NCBI RefSeq assembly: GCF_001613365.1
Contig: NZ_BDCF01000016.1
Span: forward strand, 1-64,000
Reading direction: 5' to 3'
DNA: 64,000 nucleotides
DNA from: Nocardia xishanensis NBRC 101358
Lineage (GTDB): Bacteria; Actinomycetota; Actinomycetes; Mycobacteriales; Mycobacteriaceae
The first letter of the stretch is position 1. Each line of letters starts with the position of its first letter. Below the pieces are notes generated by a model. That model was not told the origin of the DNA. It saw nothing but the letters and a program-made list of their open reading frames with translations, and searched no databases. Position numbers and translations under genes: made by a program. This document shows, in pieces, positions 39,927-48,809 of the stretch.

Positions 39927-41021
39927 TCAGAGCGTGCGCCGCGTCTCGAACTCCTTCTCGTAGGCGGCGTCGTCGGCCTGGGGTGTGCGGAAGAGGAAGG
40001 CGAAGACGATCCAGCCGACGATGGCGACGAGGATGAAGCTGACCAGCCGGTAGACGAAGGCGGCGGCGACCGCCTGGGCGGCGGGCAGTCCCGCGCCCGC
40101 GGTGAGACCGTAGATCAGGGTCGCGTCCACGTACACGATGCCGCCGGGCGCGAACGGGATGGAGCCGACGGCCTTGCCAGCGGCGTAGGCGATGAGCAGG
40201 CCGGCGAGCTTCGGTTCCGCGCCGACGGCGTAGCAGGCCGCGCCGAGCGAGGCGACGTCGCCGAACCGGTGCACCAGCGCCCAGCCCGCCACCCAGAAGC
40301 CGTCGCGCTTGCCGAGATCCACCGACTCGAGCTGGCTCAGGATGTCGGCGACCTTGCTCATGCCGTGGTCGGCGGGTCGCTTGCGTACCCGGTTGACCAG
40401 CGCGAGCAGCCGTCGCAGCACGTTCTCCAGCGAGCCGGGGTTGCTCGAGATGTAGTTGCCCGCCCAGATCAAGGCGGCCACCGCGGCGAGCGAGAGCACC
40501 AGCTTCAGCGGTCCGACCCGATTGCCGACCAGCAGCGCGCCGCCGACGCCGAGCAGCGCGAGCCCGGCCGTCGCGATCACACCGGAGATGACCAGCTGCC
40601 AGGACGCCACGATCGGACTCGCGCCCCAGCGCCGGGTCTGCCGGTAGGTGAACGCGGTGGAGAACACCTGGCCTGCGGGCAAGGTCACCGACATCGCGGT
40701 CGCGCCGTACACGACTGCCACCGATTTGCGCTGACTCACATCGACGCCGCCCGCGTGCAGCAGTTGTTTCTGCACCCGGCCGAATCCGCTCATCGAAAGC
40801 GCTTGGAACCAGATGCAGGCCGCGACCCAGCCCCAATGAATTTCGGTCAGTTTTCGCCATGATTCGTTGAGCCGCGGCCACAGATAGACGGCTTCACCGA
40901 TCAACAAGGCCAACAGCGCCGCGCCCAGCAACCATTTGACCCACCAGAATTTGCCTCGGCCTTGCTCGACGGTGGACGCTCGCGGCGCAGGCTCGCCCGC
41001 TGTGTCCCCGTTGGCCGTCAC
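39927..41021 (-). CDS. UPF0104 / lysylphosphatidylglycerol-synthase-like membrane protein
   Basis: A 364-residue polytopic protein with about eight membrane segments, of the flippase-like family PF03706. Conserved parts are FQALSMSGFGRVQKQLL, VVYGATAMSVTLPAGQVFSTAFTYRQTRRWG, and SIPFAPGGIVYVDATLIYGLTAGAGLP. It has no cytoplasmic synthase domain, so it is probably a lipid or polyprenyl-linked substrate flippase or regulator. GTG 41021 has TAGGCT six bases upstream, inside the end of the cyclase gene, so it may have its own start of transcription. Confidence 0.82.
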   Translation of the reverse strand: MTANGDTAGEPAPRASTVEQGRGKFWWVKWLLGAALLALLIGEAVYLWPRLNESWRKLTEIHWGWVAACIWFQALSMSGFGRVQKQLLHAGGVDVSQRKSVAVVYGATAMSVTLPAGQVFSTAFTYRQTRRWGASPIVASWQLVISGVIATAGLALLGVGGALLVGNRVGPLKLVLSLAAVAALIWAGNYISSNPGSLENVLRRLLALVNRVRKRPADHGMSKVADILSQLESVDLGKRDGFWVAGWALVHRFGDVASLGAACYAVGAEPKLAGLLIAYAAGKAVGSIPFAPGGIVYVDATLIYGLTAGAGLPAAQAVAAAFVYRLVSFILVAIVGWIVFAFLFRTPQADDAAYEKEFETRRTL

Positions 41022-41025
41022 GCCG

Positions 41026-42579
41026 TCAGCCTAACGAATCCGCTGTTCGAACGTCGGCATCGGTGCGCGGGTCGGCGCCTTCTTTCGGCCAAGCCAATCG
41101 GGTTTTCCGGCGGCGGCCGCGCAACTGCACCTCTTCGCCTTCCACCCAGAACCGCTGTTCGCTTTCCTCCGCGAAATACAACGCACTGCCGGAGGCGAGT
41201 ACGCGGCCGGGTTGATCTTTGGCCAATTCGGTCAAACGGGAAGCCTCGTTGACCGGGTCGCCGATCACCGTGTATTCGAAACGATTGGCGGCGCCGATAT
41301 TTCCGGCGACTGCCAAACCCGCGGACACGCCGATCCCGATGTCGAGGCCGGAGACCTCGCGCAATGCCTCGCGGAGTTCGCGACCCGCCGCCAGCGCCGC
41401 GGTAGGCGCGTCCGGCCGGTCCAGCGGCGCGCCGAAAATGGCGAGCGCGGCATCGCCGACGAATTTGTTGACGAACCCGTGGTGCCGGTCGATCACGTCG
41501 ACCACGATCCGGAAGAACTCGTTGAGCAGGCTGACCACCTCGGTGGGCGGCCGTTCGGCGGCGGTGGCGGTGGAGCCGACCATGTCGACGAACAGCACCG
41601 CGACGAACCTGGTCTCGCCGCCGAGCTCGGTGCCGTAGTCGAGGGCGCGCTGCGCGACTTCCTCGCCGACGTGCTGACCGAACAGCTCCTGGAGCTCGCG
41701 GCGCTTGGCCGCCTCCTCCATCATCCGGTTGAAGCCCACCTGGAGCAGGCCGATCTCGCTACCGTCGAACACCTCGACCTGCACGTCGCGGGCGCCCTCC
41801 TGCACCCGGTCGATGGCTTGGCTGAGCTGGCGCACCGGATCGGAGATGCTCGAACCGGTGAGCATCGACAGCGCGAGCGCCTGCAGGATCACCACGCCGC
41901 AGAGCAGCAGGATCGAGATCGCCAGCGATTGGGCCGAGAACTTCACTTCCGAGGAGATCTGGGTGACGCACAGCAGCACGATGGCGATGGTGGGCGCGAA
42001 GGTGCCCATGCCCCAGGTCATCGCCATCCTGGTGCCGACGCCCGGCGTCAGGGTGTGATCGAAGGTGCCCTCGGTCAGCGCCTGCGCCGCGACCGGACGC
42101 AGGATGCGCTCGCCGAGCATGTAGGTGAAGCCGAACACGATGGTCGCCGCCATGCACTCGGTGACGATCACCGCGCCCGCCAGCGCGGGCGTATCGGAAA
42201 TGATGAGCCCGGCCAGCACGCCGCCGCCGATCAGCCACAGCGCCAGATGCAGGATCGCCTGCCGAAGCGGTGCGTGCAGTGTGGCCATCTGTTCCTGGCG
42301 GCTCGGCGGACCGCCGCGCATCTGCCACCGCATGACCGGTCGCAGCATCAACGCGGAAGCGGCGAGGCTGAGCAATCCACCGGTGATGAAGACGAGTGCG
42401 GGGATGAGCAGACCGGTTCGTCGAGTGCCGGCCGCCTCGCCTTCCGGAACGGGGAGTCCGTATTGGATGAACGCCCACACCAGCACCGCGCCGAAGGCGT
42501 TGGCCAGCAGCATCGATGTCAGGTAAAGCGGCCAGCGCGTGTGCATGGTCTGCTTGACCGCTTCCAAGGGCGCTGACAC
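41026..42579 (-). CDS. Membrane class III adenylate cyclase with HAMP domain
   Basis: A 517-residue protein of the Rv1318c/Rv3645 type. Six membrane segments lie in residues 15-245, a HAMP linker at about 232-290, and the cyclase catalytic domain at about 320-500. Metal ligands are Asp332 (FVDMVGST) and Asp376 (NKFVGDA). The adenine-selecting pair is Lys372 and Asp441, and the transition-state residues are Asn444 and Arg448 (IGDPVNEASR). All are present, so ATP to cAMP activity is expected. The HAMP domain couples membrane or pH signals to the catalytic homodimer. GTG 42579 has TAGATT seven bases upstream. Confidence 0.92.
   Translation of the reverse strand: MSAPLEAVKQTMHTRWPLYLTSMLLANAFGAVLVWAFIQYGLPVPEGEAAGTRRTGLLIPALVFITGGLLSLAASALMLRPVMRWQMRGGPPSRQEQMATLHAPLRQAILHLALWLIGGGVLAGLIISDTPALAGAVIVTECMAATIVFGFTYMLGERILRPVAAQALTEGTFDHTLTPGVGTRMAMTWGMGTFAPTIAIVLLCVTQISSEVKFSAQSLAISILLLCGVVILQALALSMLTGSSISDPVRQLSQAIDRVQEGARDVQVEVFDGSEIGLLQVGFNRMMEEAAKRRELQELFGQHVGEEVAQRALDYGTELGGETRFVAVLFVDMVGSTATAAERPPTEVVSLLNEFFRIVVDVIDRHHGFVNKFVGDAALAIFGAPLDRPDAPTAALAAGRELREALREVSGLDIGIGVSAGLAVAGNIGAANRFEYTVIGDPVNEASRLTELAKDQPGRVLASGSALYFAEESEQRFWVEGEEVQLRGRRRKTRLAWPKEGADPRTDADVRTADSLG
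41028..41033 (-). promoter_or_regulatory. Leaderless -10 hexamer for the flippase-like gene
   Basis: TAGGCT on the minus strand, six bases before GTG 41021. It lies within the last codons of the cyclase gene, so chance is harder to exclude. Confidence 0.4.
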
Positions 42580-42586
42580 GCCCCCT

Positions 42587-42592
42587 AATCTA
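42587..42592 (-). promoter_or_regulatory. Leaderless -10 hexamer for the cyclase gene
   Basis: TAGATT on the minus strand, seven bases before GTG 42579. Confidence 0.55.
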
Positions 42593-42712
42593 GCGTTTCG
42601 ATCATTCGTCCACGTGCGGCTGTCTCACGCTCCGAGCTCGTACGCGGAGAAGGCGCTGCCGGACGCGGTCAGTCCATGGCCCGCGCACGGCCGGAGCTGC
42701 GGGGGTACGCAT

Positions 42713-42718
42713 TACCCT
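42713..42718 (+). promoter_or_regulatory. Leaderless -10 hexamer for the AI-2E gene
   Basis: TACCCT seven bases before GTG 42726. Confidence 0.5.
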
Positions 42719-42725
42719 CGACGAG

Positions 42726-43991
42726 GTGACCGAGCTCGAGGAACGTCCCCGCCGGGATTCCGCCGCGGACGCGGTGCACCCGATCGTCCGGCAGACCGCG
42801 GAGTGGGCCTGGCGTCTGCTGGTCATCTTCGTCGCGGTGATCGCCCTGGTGACGATCGTGCAGCGGCTGGCGACCGTCGTCATTCCGACGGCCATCGCGC
42901 TGCTGGCGGCCGCGCTGCTCGCGCCGCTGGTGGACTGGATGCAGCGAGTCGGCATACCGAGGTGGGTCGGGGTGTTCGTCTCGCTGGTCGGCTCGCTCGG
43001 GCTGGTCGCAGGCATTCTGACCTTCGTCGTCGAGCAGTTCGTCGCGGGCGTGCCGCAGCTGTCCGACGAATTCACCGGCAGCATCCACAAGATCCAGGAC
43101 TGGTTGATCAACGGCCCGCCGCACCTGAGCGACGATCAGATTCGCAACGCGGGCGACGCCATTGTCAAGACGATCCAGTCCAATCAGGACAGTCTCACCT
43201 CCGGTGCGCTCACCACGGCCACGGTGATCGGGCACATATTGACCGGAACCTTCCTCACTCTGTTCATCCTGATCTTCTTCCTCTACAGCGGCGACCAGGT
43301 CTGGGAGTTCGTCACCCGGATCGTGCCGACCGCGCACCGGGAACGGGTCCGGCTGGCCGGGCAGCTCGGCTTCGGCTCGCTGGTCGGCTTCGTGCGGGCC
43401 ACCGTCGCGGTCGCGGCCGTCGACGCCATCGGTATAGGAGCCGGGCTGGCGATACTCGGAGTGCCGTTGGCTCTTCCGCTGGCCTCGCTGGTCTTCATCA
43501 GCGCGTTCATCCCGATCATCGGCGCGTTCCTCGCCGGATTCATCGCGGTGTTCATCGCGCTGGTCACCAAGGGACTGGTGACGGCGCTGATCGTGCTCGG
43601 CATCATCATCGCGGTGATGCAGCTGGAAAGCCATGTGCTGCAACCATTGCTGCTCGGGCGGGCGGTGAGCATCCATCCGCTGGCGGTGGTGCTGGCGATC
43701 GCGGCGGGCGTCGTGCTCGGCGGAATCGCGGGCGGTCTGTTCGCGGTGCCGTTCGTCGCGGTGATGAACACGGCCATCCGATCGCTGCTCGCCGGAAGCC
43801 CGGAGGAGGCGTTCGGCGAACTCCAGACCGCCGACCACCGGCTGTATTCGGCGGAACCGGACCGGCCGGATCCGGGGAGGTTCGATGTCGAGGCGACGCT
43901 CGCCGAGGAAGTCGCGCTGCTGAGCAAGGCGCGCGGCGGCGACGCGGGCATCGGACGGCTGGATGCCGATGAGCCCGACCGCGTCGACTGA
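42726..43991 (+). CDS. AI-2E-family (PF01594) transporter
   Basis: A 421-residue protein with about eight membrane segments. The N-terminal pair has LLVIFVAVIALVTIVQRL and VVIPTAIALLAAALLAPLVDW. A soluble helical insert (about 105-160) is followed by a second membrane block with LTLFILIFFLYSGDQVW, then FIPIIGAFLAGFIAVF and LESHVLQPLLLGRAVSIHPL, the family signature. Members are permease-like proteins proposed to export peptides, autoinducer-2 or sodium; none can be assigned. Its 3' end overlaps the sensor kinase gene by 29 bases, suggesting joint expression. Confidence 0.88.
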   Translation: MTELEERPRRDSAADAVHPIVRQTAEWAWRLLVIFVAVIALVTIVQRLATVVIPTAIALLAAALLAPLVDWMQRVGIPRWVGVFVSLVGSLGLVAGILTFVVEQFVAGVPQLSDEFTGSIHKIQDWLINGPPHLSDDQIRNAGDAIVKTIQSNQDSLTSGALTTATVIGHILTGTFLTLFILIFFLYSGDQVWEFVTRIVPTAHRERVRLAGQLGFGSLVGFVRATVAVAAVDAIGIGAGLAILGVPLALPLASLVFISAFIPIIGAFLAGFIAVFIALVTKGLVTALIVLGIIIAVMQLESHVLQPLLLGRAVSIHPLAVVLAIAAGVVLGGIAGGLFAVPFVAVMNTAIRSLLAGSPEEAFGELQTADHRLYSAEPDRPDPGRFDVEATLAEEVALLSKARGGDAGIGRLDADEPDRVD

Positions 43992-45195
43992 AATCAGCCC
44001 CGCCGACGCGGCGACCGCACCGCTGTGGCGGGCCGTGCAGGCATTCCGGCTCGTCACGCTGCTGTACGCCGTCGGTCAGCAGATCGCGTCCGTGCCCTAC
44101 TACCAGAACCAGCGTCTGAGCTGGGTGTTCATCGCGCTGATGGTGGTCTGGTCCGGGTTGTCGGCGCTGATGCTCTCGCAGTGGCGCGACGACGTGGCCA
44201 GGGTGCGGGTCTGGGTGGTGATCGGCGACCACCTCGTGGTGATCGGGCTGATCGCCGCCACCCGGCTGGTCGCCGACTACGACTGGTATCACGGGCACCA
44301 GACCCTGCCGACGACCATGTGGGCGGCGAACGCGGTGATCTCGGCGGCGATCCTGCGCGGTCCGGTCGCGGGCATCGCGTCCGGGCTGTCGATCGCGGCG
44401 GTGATCATCACCGTGCGTGACCAGTGGGGGCAAGACGTGTGGGCGGACGCGACGGCGCCGGTGCTCGTCTCGGTGGGCCTCGCGCTCGGGCTGGCCGCCA
44501 ACACGGCCCGGCGCGCGCAGGAGCAGTTGCAGCGCGCGGTTCGCCTGACCGCGGCGGCCGAGGAGCGTGAGCGGCTCGCCCGCGAAGTGCACGACGGCGT
44601 GCTCCAGGTGCTCAGCTACATCAAGCGGCGTGGCAGCGAAATCGGCGGGCCCACCGAGGAACTGGCGTTGCGCGCCGGTGAGCAGGAGGTGGCGCTTCGG
44701 GTGCTGATCTCCGAGCAGGGCGTGCGCGAGGACGCGGGCGGCGCCGAGGTGGATCTGCGTCCGCTGCTGACCGTGCACGCGACGCCGAAGGTGTTCGTCT
44801 CGACGCCGGGCGAGCCGGTGTGGGTAGGGCATTGGGCGGCAGGCGAAATCGCCGCCGCCGTGGCCACCGCCTTGGTCAACGTCGAGTTGCACGCCGGGCC
44901 GGACGCGAAAGCCTATGTGCTGCTGGAGGACATGGGCGACGAGCTGATCGTCAGTGTGCGCGACGACGGTGTCGGCATCGCCGCGGGCCGGCTCGCCGAG
45001 GCGGAAGCCGAAGGCCGGATGGGGGTTTCGCGATCGATCGTCGGGCGGGTCGGCGCGCTCGGCGGTATCGCGGAGCTGCTCACCGAGGGCAGCGCGGGCG
45101 ATGGTGTCGAATGGGAATTCCGTATTCCGCGCGACGCACGCCGACCTGGGGCTTCTGGCACGATGAACGGTACGGCGAAAGGAGCGGTGCGGTGA
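43963..45195 (+). CDS. macS: MacS-family sensor histidine kinase
   Basis: A 410-residue membrane kinase. Five or six membrane segments lie in residues 30-180. The dimerisation domain has LAREVHDGVLQVLSYIKRRG with the phosphorylated His210. The HATPase domain (about 270-390) has ALVNVELHAG in place of the N box and VRDDGVGI as the G1 box. It senses an unknown signal and phosphorylates the response regulator encoded immediately after it. The stop overlaps the regulator start (GTGA at 45192-45195). ATG 43969 is an alternative start. Confidence 0.88.
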   Translation: MPMSPTASTEISPADAATAPLWRAVQAFRLVTLLYAVGQQIASVPYYQNQRLSWVFIALMVVWSGLSALMLSQWRDDVARVRVWVVIGDHLVVIGLIAATRLVADYDWYHGHQTLPTTMWAANAVISAAILRGPVAGIASGLSIAAVIITVRDQWGQDVWADATAPVLVSVGLALGLAANTARRAQEQLQRAVRLTAAAEERERLAREVHDGVLQVLSYIKRRGSEIGGPTEELALRAGEQEVALRVLISEQGVREDAGGAEVDLRPLLTVHATPKVFVSTPGEPVWVGHWAAGEIAAAVATALVNVELHAGPDAKAYVLLEDMGDELIVSVRDDGVGIAAGRLAEAEAEGRMGVSRSIVGRVGALGGIAELLTEGSAGDGVEWEFRIPRDARRPGASGTMNGTAKGAVR

Positions 45196-45860
45196 CCGAT
45201 GACGGTGCGGCCGGTCCCATTTCGGTGATGGTGGTGGACGATCACCCGATGTGGCGCGACGGGGTATCCCGCGATCTCGCCGAGGCCGGGTTCGTGGTCG
45301 TCGCGACCGCCGACGGCGTCGGTTCGGCCACCAGGCGCGCCGCGGCGGTGCGGCCCGCCGTTGTGCTGATGGACATGCAGCTGCCGGATGGGAACGGCGC
45401 CGTCGCCACCGCCGAGGTGCTGCGGGTCTCGCCGCAGAGTCGGGTGCTGGTGCTCTCGGCGTCGGCCGAGCGCGACGACGTGCTCGAGGCGATCAAGGCG
45501 GGCGCGTCCGGTTACCTGGTCAAGAGCGCGTCGGCGGCCGAACTGATCGACGCGGTGCGCGCGACCGCCGCGGGTCAGCCGGTGTTCACGCCCGGGTTGG
45601 CGGGTTTGGTGCTCGGCGAGTACCGCCGGATGGCGACCGCGCCCGCCGAACCCGACGCACCACACCGGCCCGCGCTCACCGAACGGGAGACCGAGGTGTT
45701 GCGGATGGTGGCGAAAGGGTTGTCCGCCAAGCAAATCGCGTCGCGACTCGGGTTGAGCCACCGGACGGTGGAGAACCACGTGCAGGCGACGCTGCGGAAG
45801 TTGCAGCTGGCCAACCGGGTCGAACTCACCAGGTACGCGATCGAACAGGGGCTCGAGTAG
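45192..45860 (+). CDS. macR: NarL/FixJ-family response regulator (MacR-like)
   Basis: A 222-residue response regulator. The receiver domain has DDHPMWRDGV (16-25) with the acidic pair, Asp61 in VVLMDMQLPDG as phosphoacceptor, LVLSASAE and GYLVKSAS with the conserved Lys. The C-terminal LuxR-type helix-turn-helix is LTERETEVLRMVAKGLSAKQIASRLGLSHRTVENHVQATLRKL. GTG 45192 overlaps the kinase stop, so the pair is coupled. Targets are unknown; the neighbouring AI-2E and DUF1707 genes are candidates. Confidence 0.92.
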   Translation: MTDDGAAGPISVMVVDDHPMWRDGVSRDLAEAGFVVVATADGVGSATRRAAAVRPAVVLMDMQLPDGNGAVATAEVLRVSPQSRVLVLSASAERDDVLEAIKAGASGYLVKSASAAELIDAVRATAAGQPVFTPGLAGLVLGEYRRMATAPAEPDAPHRPALTERETEVLRMVAKGLSAKQIASRLGLSHRTVENHVQATLRKLQLANRVELTRYAIEQGLE

Positions 45861-45940
45861 GCCGGGTCGTCCGACCAACGGAGGATACGACGCGCGCCGG
45901 AATCCGGGATCGCCCTGATGCCGAGACCGGCGCCCCTCGG

Positions 45941-45946
45941 TAGCCT
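45941..45946 (+). promoter_or_regulatory. Leaderless -10 hexamer for the DUF1707 gene
   Basis: TAGCCT seven bases before ATG 45954. It decides this start over the ATG at 45918. Confidence 0.55.
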
Positions 45947-45953
45947 CGAAGCC

Positions 45954-46640
45954 ATGGGCGGATCCGAATCGATATCCAATGGTGTCGGCTCCGATGGCGC
46001 GATCGGCGATCGGGATCTGCGCGTCTCCGACGCCGAACGCGAGCACGTCGGGCAGCTGCTGCAGCGGGCTGTCGGCCTCGGAATGCTCTCGCTCGGCGAG
46101 TTCACCGAGCGGATGGACACCGCGCTGGCCGCCAAGACCCGCGGCGAACTCAACGCCGTGCTCATCGACCTGCCCGGCGTCCGCCTGATCGGGCAGCCCG
46201 CCGCTCGGCCCACGACGTTCGTGAACTCGACGCCCTCGTTCGCGAATCGGCCGCCGATGCCGCCTGCCCCGGCGGGAAATGTGATTCGAAGCCGCATGTC
46301 GAGCGTGACCAGGCGCGGGCCGTGGCATGTCGCGCCTACGCTGCACCTGAACACCTGGTTCGCGGGCGTCACTCTCGATTTCACCGAGGCGGTCATGTCC
46401 ACCCAGGTGGTCGAGTTGAGCGTCGACGACTTCTGCAGTTCGCTCACCCTGGTGGTGCCCGCCGAGGCCACCGTCGACATGAACGGTCTGGACCTCATCG
46501 GCGCGAGCGTCAACAACAAGGTCCGCACCGGTCCTCCGATCGGCCCGCTGCACCTCGTCGTGCACGGCCGCGTCCGCTTCGGGTCGGTCACCGCCAAGCA
46601 CCCGTTCATCGCCCAGTGGCGCAAACTGCTCGGGCAGTGA
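45954..46640 (+). CDS. DUF1707 domain protein with LiaF-like C-terminus
   Basis: A 228-residue protein. The DUF1707/SHOCT-like segment is DLRVSDAEREHVGQLLQRAVGLGMLSLGEFTERMDTALAAKTRGEL (about 20-65). A Pro-rich linker leads to a beta-rich C-terminal domain (about 125-220) with TWFAGVTLDFTEAVM and LTLVVPAEATVDMNGLDLIGASVNNK, like the DUF2154/LiaF fold. It has no membrane segment, unlike many relatives. Function is unknown; LiaF-type domains often modulate cell-envelope two-component systems, and macS/macR lie just upstream. Confidence 0.78.
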   Translation: MGGSESISNGVGSDGAIGDRDLRVSDAEREHVGQLLQRAVGLGMLSLGEFTERMDTALAAKTRGELNAVLIDLPGVRLIGQPAARPTTFVNSTPSFANRPPMPPAPAGNVIRSRMSSVTRRGPWHVAPTLHLNTWFAGVTLDFTEAVMSTQVVELSVDDFCSSLTLVVPAEATVDMNGLDLIGASVNNKVRTGPPIGPLHLVVHGRVRFGSVTAKHPFIAQWRKLLGQ

Positions 46641-46678
46641 TAGGTGCCGCGCCCTGGCCGTGGGCGCCGACCTGCAGG

Positions 46679-46684
46679 TAGCCT
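46679..46684 (+). promoter_or_regulatory. Leaderless -10 hexamer for the Uma2 gene
   Basis: TAGCCT six bases before ATG 46691. Confidence 0.55.
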
Positions 46685-46690
46685 CCTGAT

Positions 46691-47287
46691 ATGACCGCCG
46701 CCGAGCACTTCGAGGAGCCCATCAGGGGTCACATGGTGCTGGTTCCGACTCCACCGCCTGGCGGGTTCACTGCTCGTGATCTACCCCGACTGATGGAAGT
46801 GATCGATGCGCGGTTCGAACTCCTGGACGGTGAAGTCGTCATGATGGCGCCGTCGACCCACTGGCACAACGAGGTCATCGATATCCTCAAGTTCGCCTTG
46901 CGCCGAATCGCTCCGGATTGGGCCGTCATCGCGAGCGAGCAGGGTGTCGACTTGGGGTCGACCGTTCCGGAGCCGGATCTACTCGTGGTGTCCCGCAGCG
47001 TCGTTACCGCGGATTCACTCGCCTTTCGGCCGGAGGATGTGCACCTGGTGGTGGAGGTCGTCTCGCGCGGCACGAGGACCAAGGACAGGATTCTTCGGCC
47101 CGCCCAGTACGCCGAGGCCGGAATCAAATGCTTCTGGCGTGTAGAGAACGAGTCGAACGCCATCGTCGTCTACACATTCGAGCTGCTGCCGGAGGGCGGC
47201 TATGCGCCGACCGGCGTGCATCGGTCACGGGTCGTCGTCGATCGGCCGTTTTCGATCGACATCGAATTGCCAGAGGTGACTTGGTAG
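46691..47287 (+). CDS. Uma2-family (DUF820) putative PD-(D/E)xK nuclease
   Basis: A 198-residue protein. The nuclease-fold elements are RFELLDGEVVMM (about 38-49), HNEVIDILKFALRR, VPEPDLLVVSR with the active-site Asp, and VHLVVEVVSRGTRTKDRILRPAQYAEAGIKCFWRVE with Glu and a Lys downstream. Uma2 proteins are abundant in actinobacteria and cyanobacteria; their substrates are unknown and many stand alone, as here. It is convergent with the XRE regulator, nine bases apart. Confidence 0.85.
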   Translation: MTAAEHFEEPIRGHMVLVPTPPPGGFTARDLPRLMEVIDARFELLDGEVVMMAPSTHWHNEVIDILKFALRRIAPDWAVIASEQGVDLGSTVPEPDLLVVSRSVVTADSLAFRPEDVHLVVEVVSRGTRTKDRILRPAQYAEAGIKCFWRVENESNAIVVYTFELLPEGGYAPTGVHRSRVVVDRPFSIDIELPEVTW

Positions 47288-47296
47288 TTCGGGCGG

Positions 47297-48487
47297 TCAG
47301 GTGTTGACGCCGATGCGGCGGGCGAAGGCGCGCAGCGGGACTCGGCGGTCGTGGTCGAGAAGCTCGGAGACGATGTGGCGGGGCAGGGACTGGTATTTGA
47401 TCCAGTCGACGCCGCCGACGCGTTCGGCGTTCAGCAGCGCGTCGAGGGCGCGCTGGTGCTGCCCGGTCCTGGTCAGGGCGACCGCGGTGTCGGCGAGGTG
47501 GCGGGCGCGCGAGGCCTGCGGCAGGCCGCTGTTCGCGGGCATCTCCTTCGCCGCGGCCAGCGCCTCCGGATAGCGCTCGGAGGAGACGTTCACGTCCACC
47601 GTCTGCATGACGACCTGGGAAGGCCCGAAATACGTTTCGTAGTCCTGCCGGTCGCCGCCGATGCGCAGCGCGATCTCGCTCGCCGCCTCGACCAACGACA
47701 GCGCGTCCGGCACGTTCTGGGCTCGGCCCGCCGCGGTCGCGCCCTGGAGCACGAGGGAACCGTAGGCGGACAGGTGCGCGGCCTGCACCTCGCCCGCGGG
47801 CTCCAGATCCGTCGCGGCGCGCAGGGCGACCCGGCGCGATTCGTCGTAGCGGCCCTGCACCAGCAGCTGCCACGCCACCGACCCGCGGATGGTCGCCAGC
47901 AGCAGCGGATCGTCACCGCGCTCGGCGGCGGCCAGCGCCTGGCGGATGGCGAGGAACGCCGGATCGGTGTGCCCGAGATGCACCAGGGTGCAACCGGTGA
48001 CCCAGCACATCCGGGCGAGCAGCTCGTTGGCCGGGGCGACCGTGCCGTTGCGCGCGGCGTGCACGGTGGCGCGCAGTTGGGTGAGGCTGGCGGGCAGGAT
48101 CGTGGTGAGCAACTCGTAGCGGCCCGCCCAATACGCGCCCCAGGCGTAGTCGACCGCGCGGCGGCCGTCGTCGAGGCTCACCGCCTCCTCCTCGGGCACC
48201 TCGCCGAGCAGATCGTCAACGGGGGTCAACGCGCGCCGGATGGCGACGATGCCCGCGTCCGGGTTGCCGGAAGGTATCCCGTGGCGCTTGCCGATCAGAT
48301 CGGAGATGTCGACATCGAGCGCGCGCGCCAGTTTCTGCAGGCTCGCGATGGAGGCTGTCTGGCGTCCACCTTGCTCGAGCTTGCGCACGAGATCCACGCT
48401 CACACCGGCTTGGTCGGCGAGCTGGCGCTGCGTGAGCGCTTTGCCGCGAAAGCGCCGGATCCGCACCCCGATCGACGATTCGTCCAT
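47297..48487 (-). CDS. XRE-family regulator with TPR-like sensor domain
   Basis: A 396-residue protein. The N-terminal helix-turn-helix (about 8-65) reads RIRRFRGKALTQRQLADQAGVSVDLVRKLEQGGRQTASIASLQKLARAL. The rest is a helical repeat region of TPR type, with ASLTQLRATVHAARN, TLVHLGHTDPAFLAIRQALAAAERG and ARHLADTAVALTRTGQHQRALDALLNAER, likely sensing a peptide or small ligand. This architecture is common in Streptomyces and Nocardia, often beside a small gene it controls. It is divergent from two small genes at 48637 and 48810. AGGACT precedes ATG 48487. Confidence 0.85.
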   Translation of the reverse strand: MDESSIGVRIRRFRGKALTQRQLADQAGVSVDLVRKLEQGGRQTASIASLQKLARALDVDISDLIGKRHGIPSGNPDAGIVAIRRALTPVDDLLGEVPEEEAVSLDDGRRAVDYAWGAYWAGRYELLTTILPASLTQLRATVHAARNGTVAPANELLARMCWVTGCTLVHLGHTDPAFLAIRQALAAAERGDDPLLLATIRGSVAWQLLVQGRYDESRRVALRAATDLEPAGEVQAAHLSAYGSLVLQGATAAGRAQNVPDALSLVEAASEIALRIGGDRQDYETYFGPSQVVMQTVDVNVSSERYPEALAAAKEMPANSGLPQASRARHLADTAVALTRTGQHQRALDALLNAERVGGVDWIKYQSLPRHIVSELLDHDRRVPLRAFARRIGVNT

Positions 48488-48636
48488 GTACCCAAGTCCT
48501 TTGTTAAATCTGGGTTTCAGAGTACGACGCTACGGGATGGACTTCACCCGAAGTGGGACATTGCGTACGACTCGTTGGCCGCTGGTTGGAATACCGTTGC
48601 CTTTCTGCAACTTTGAGAATGCAAAGGGCGGCGGCA

Positions 48637-48798
48637 ATGACAACGATGCCGAACACCACTGTGCGAGCCCGGCGCGCCGATCGCGCGACCGCGTCGCAAG
48701 TTTTTCTCGCTCGACCCGAACAGTTGCGCCCGCACGGTCGTGACGTGCACGACCTATTACGTCGACGGCCGATCAGCTACAGCAACGTCATCGCGTGA
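48637..48798 (+). CDS. Small hypothetical protein next to the XRE regulator
   Basis: A 53-residue basic protein starting MTTMPNTTVRARRADRATAS and ending RRRPISYSNVIA. ATG 48637 has AAAGGG about nine bases upstream. Its TGA is followed 11 bases later by the next gene's ATG. No domain is recognised. It is probably cotranscribed with the 48810 gene and could be the target or signal of the divergent regulator. Confidence 0.5.
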   Translation: MTTMPNTTVRARRADRATASQVFLARPEQLRPHGRDVHDLLRRRPISYSNVIA

Positions 48799-48809
48799 GG
48801 GGAAGCATC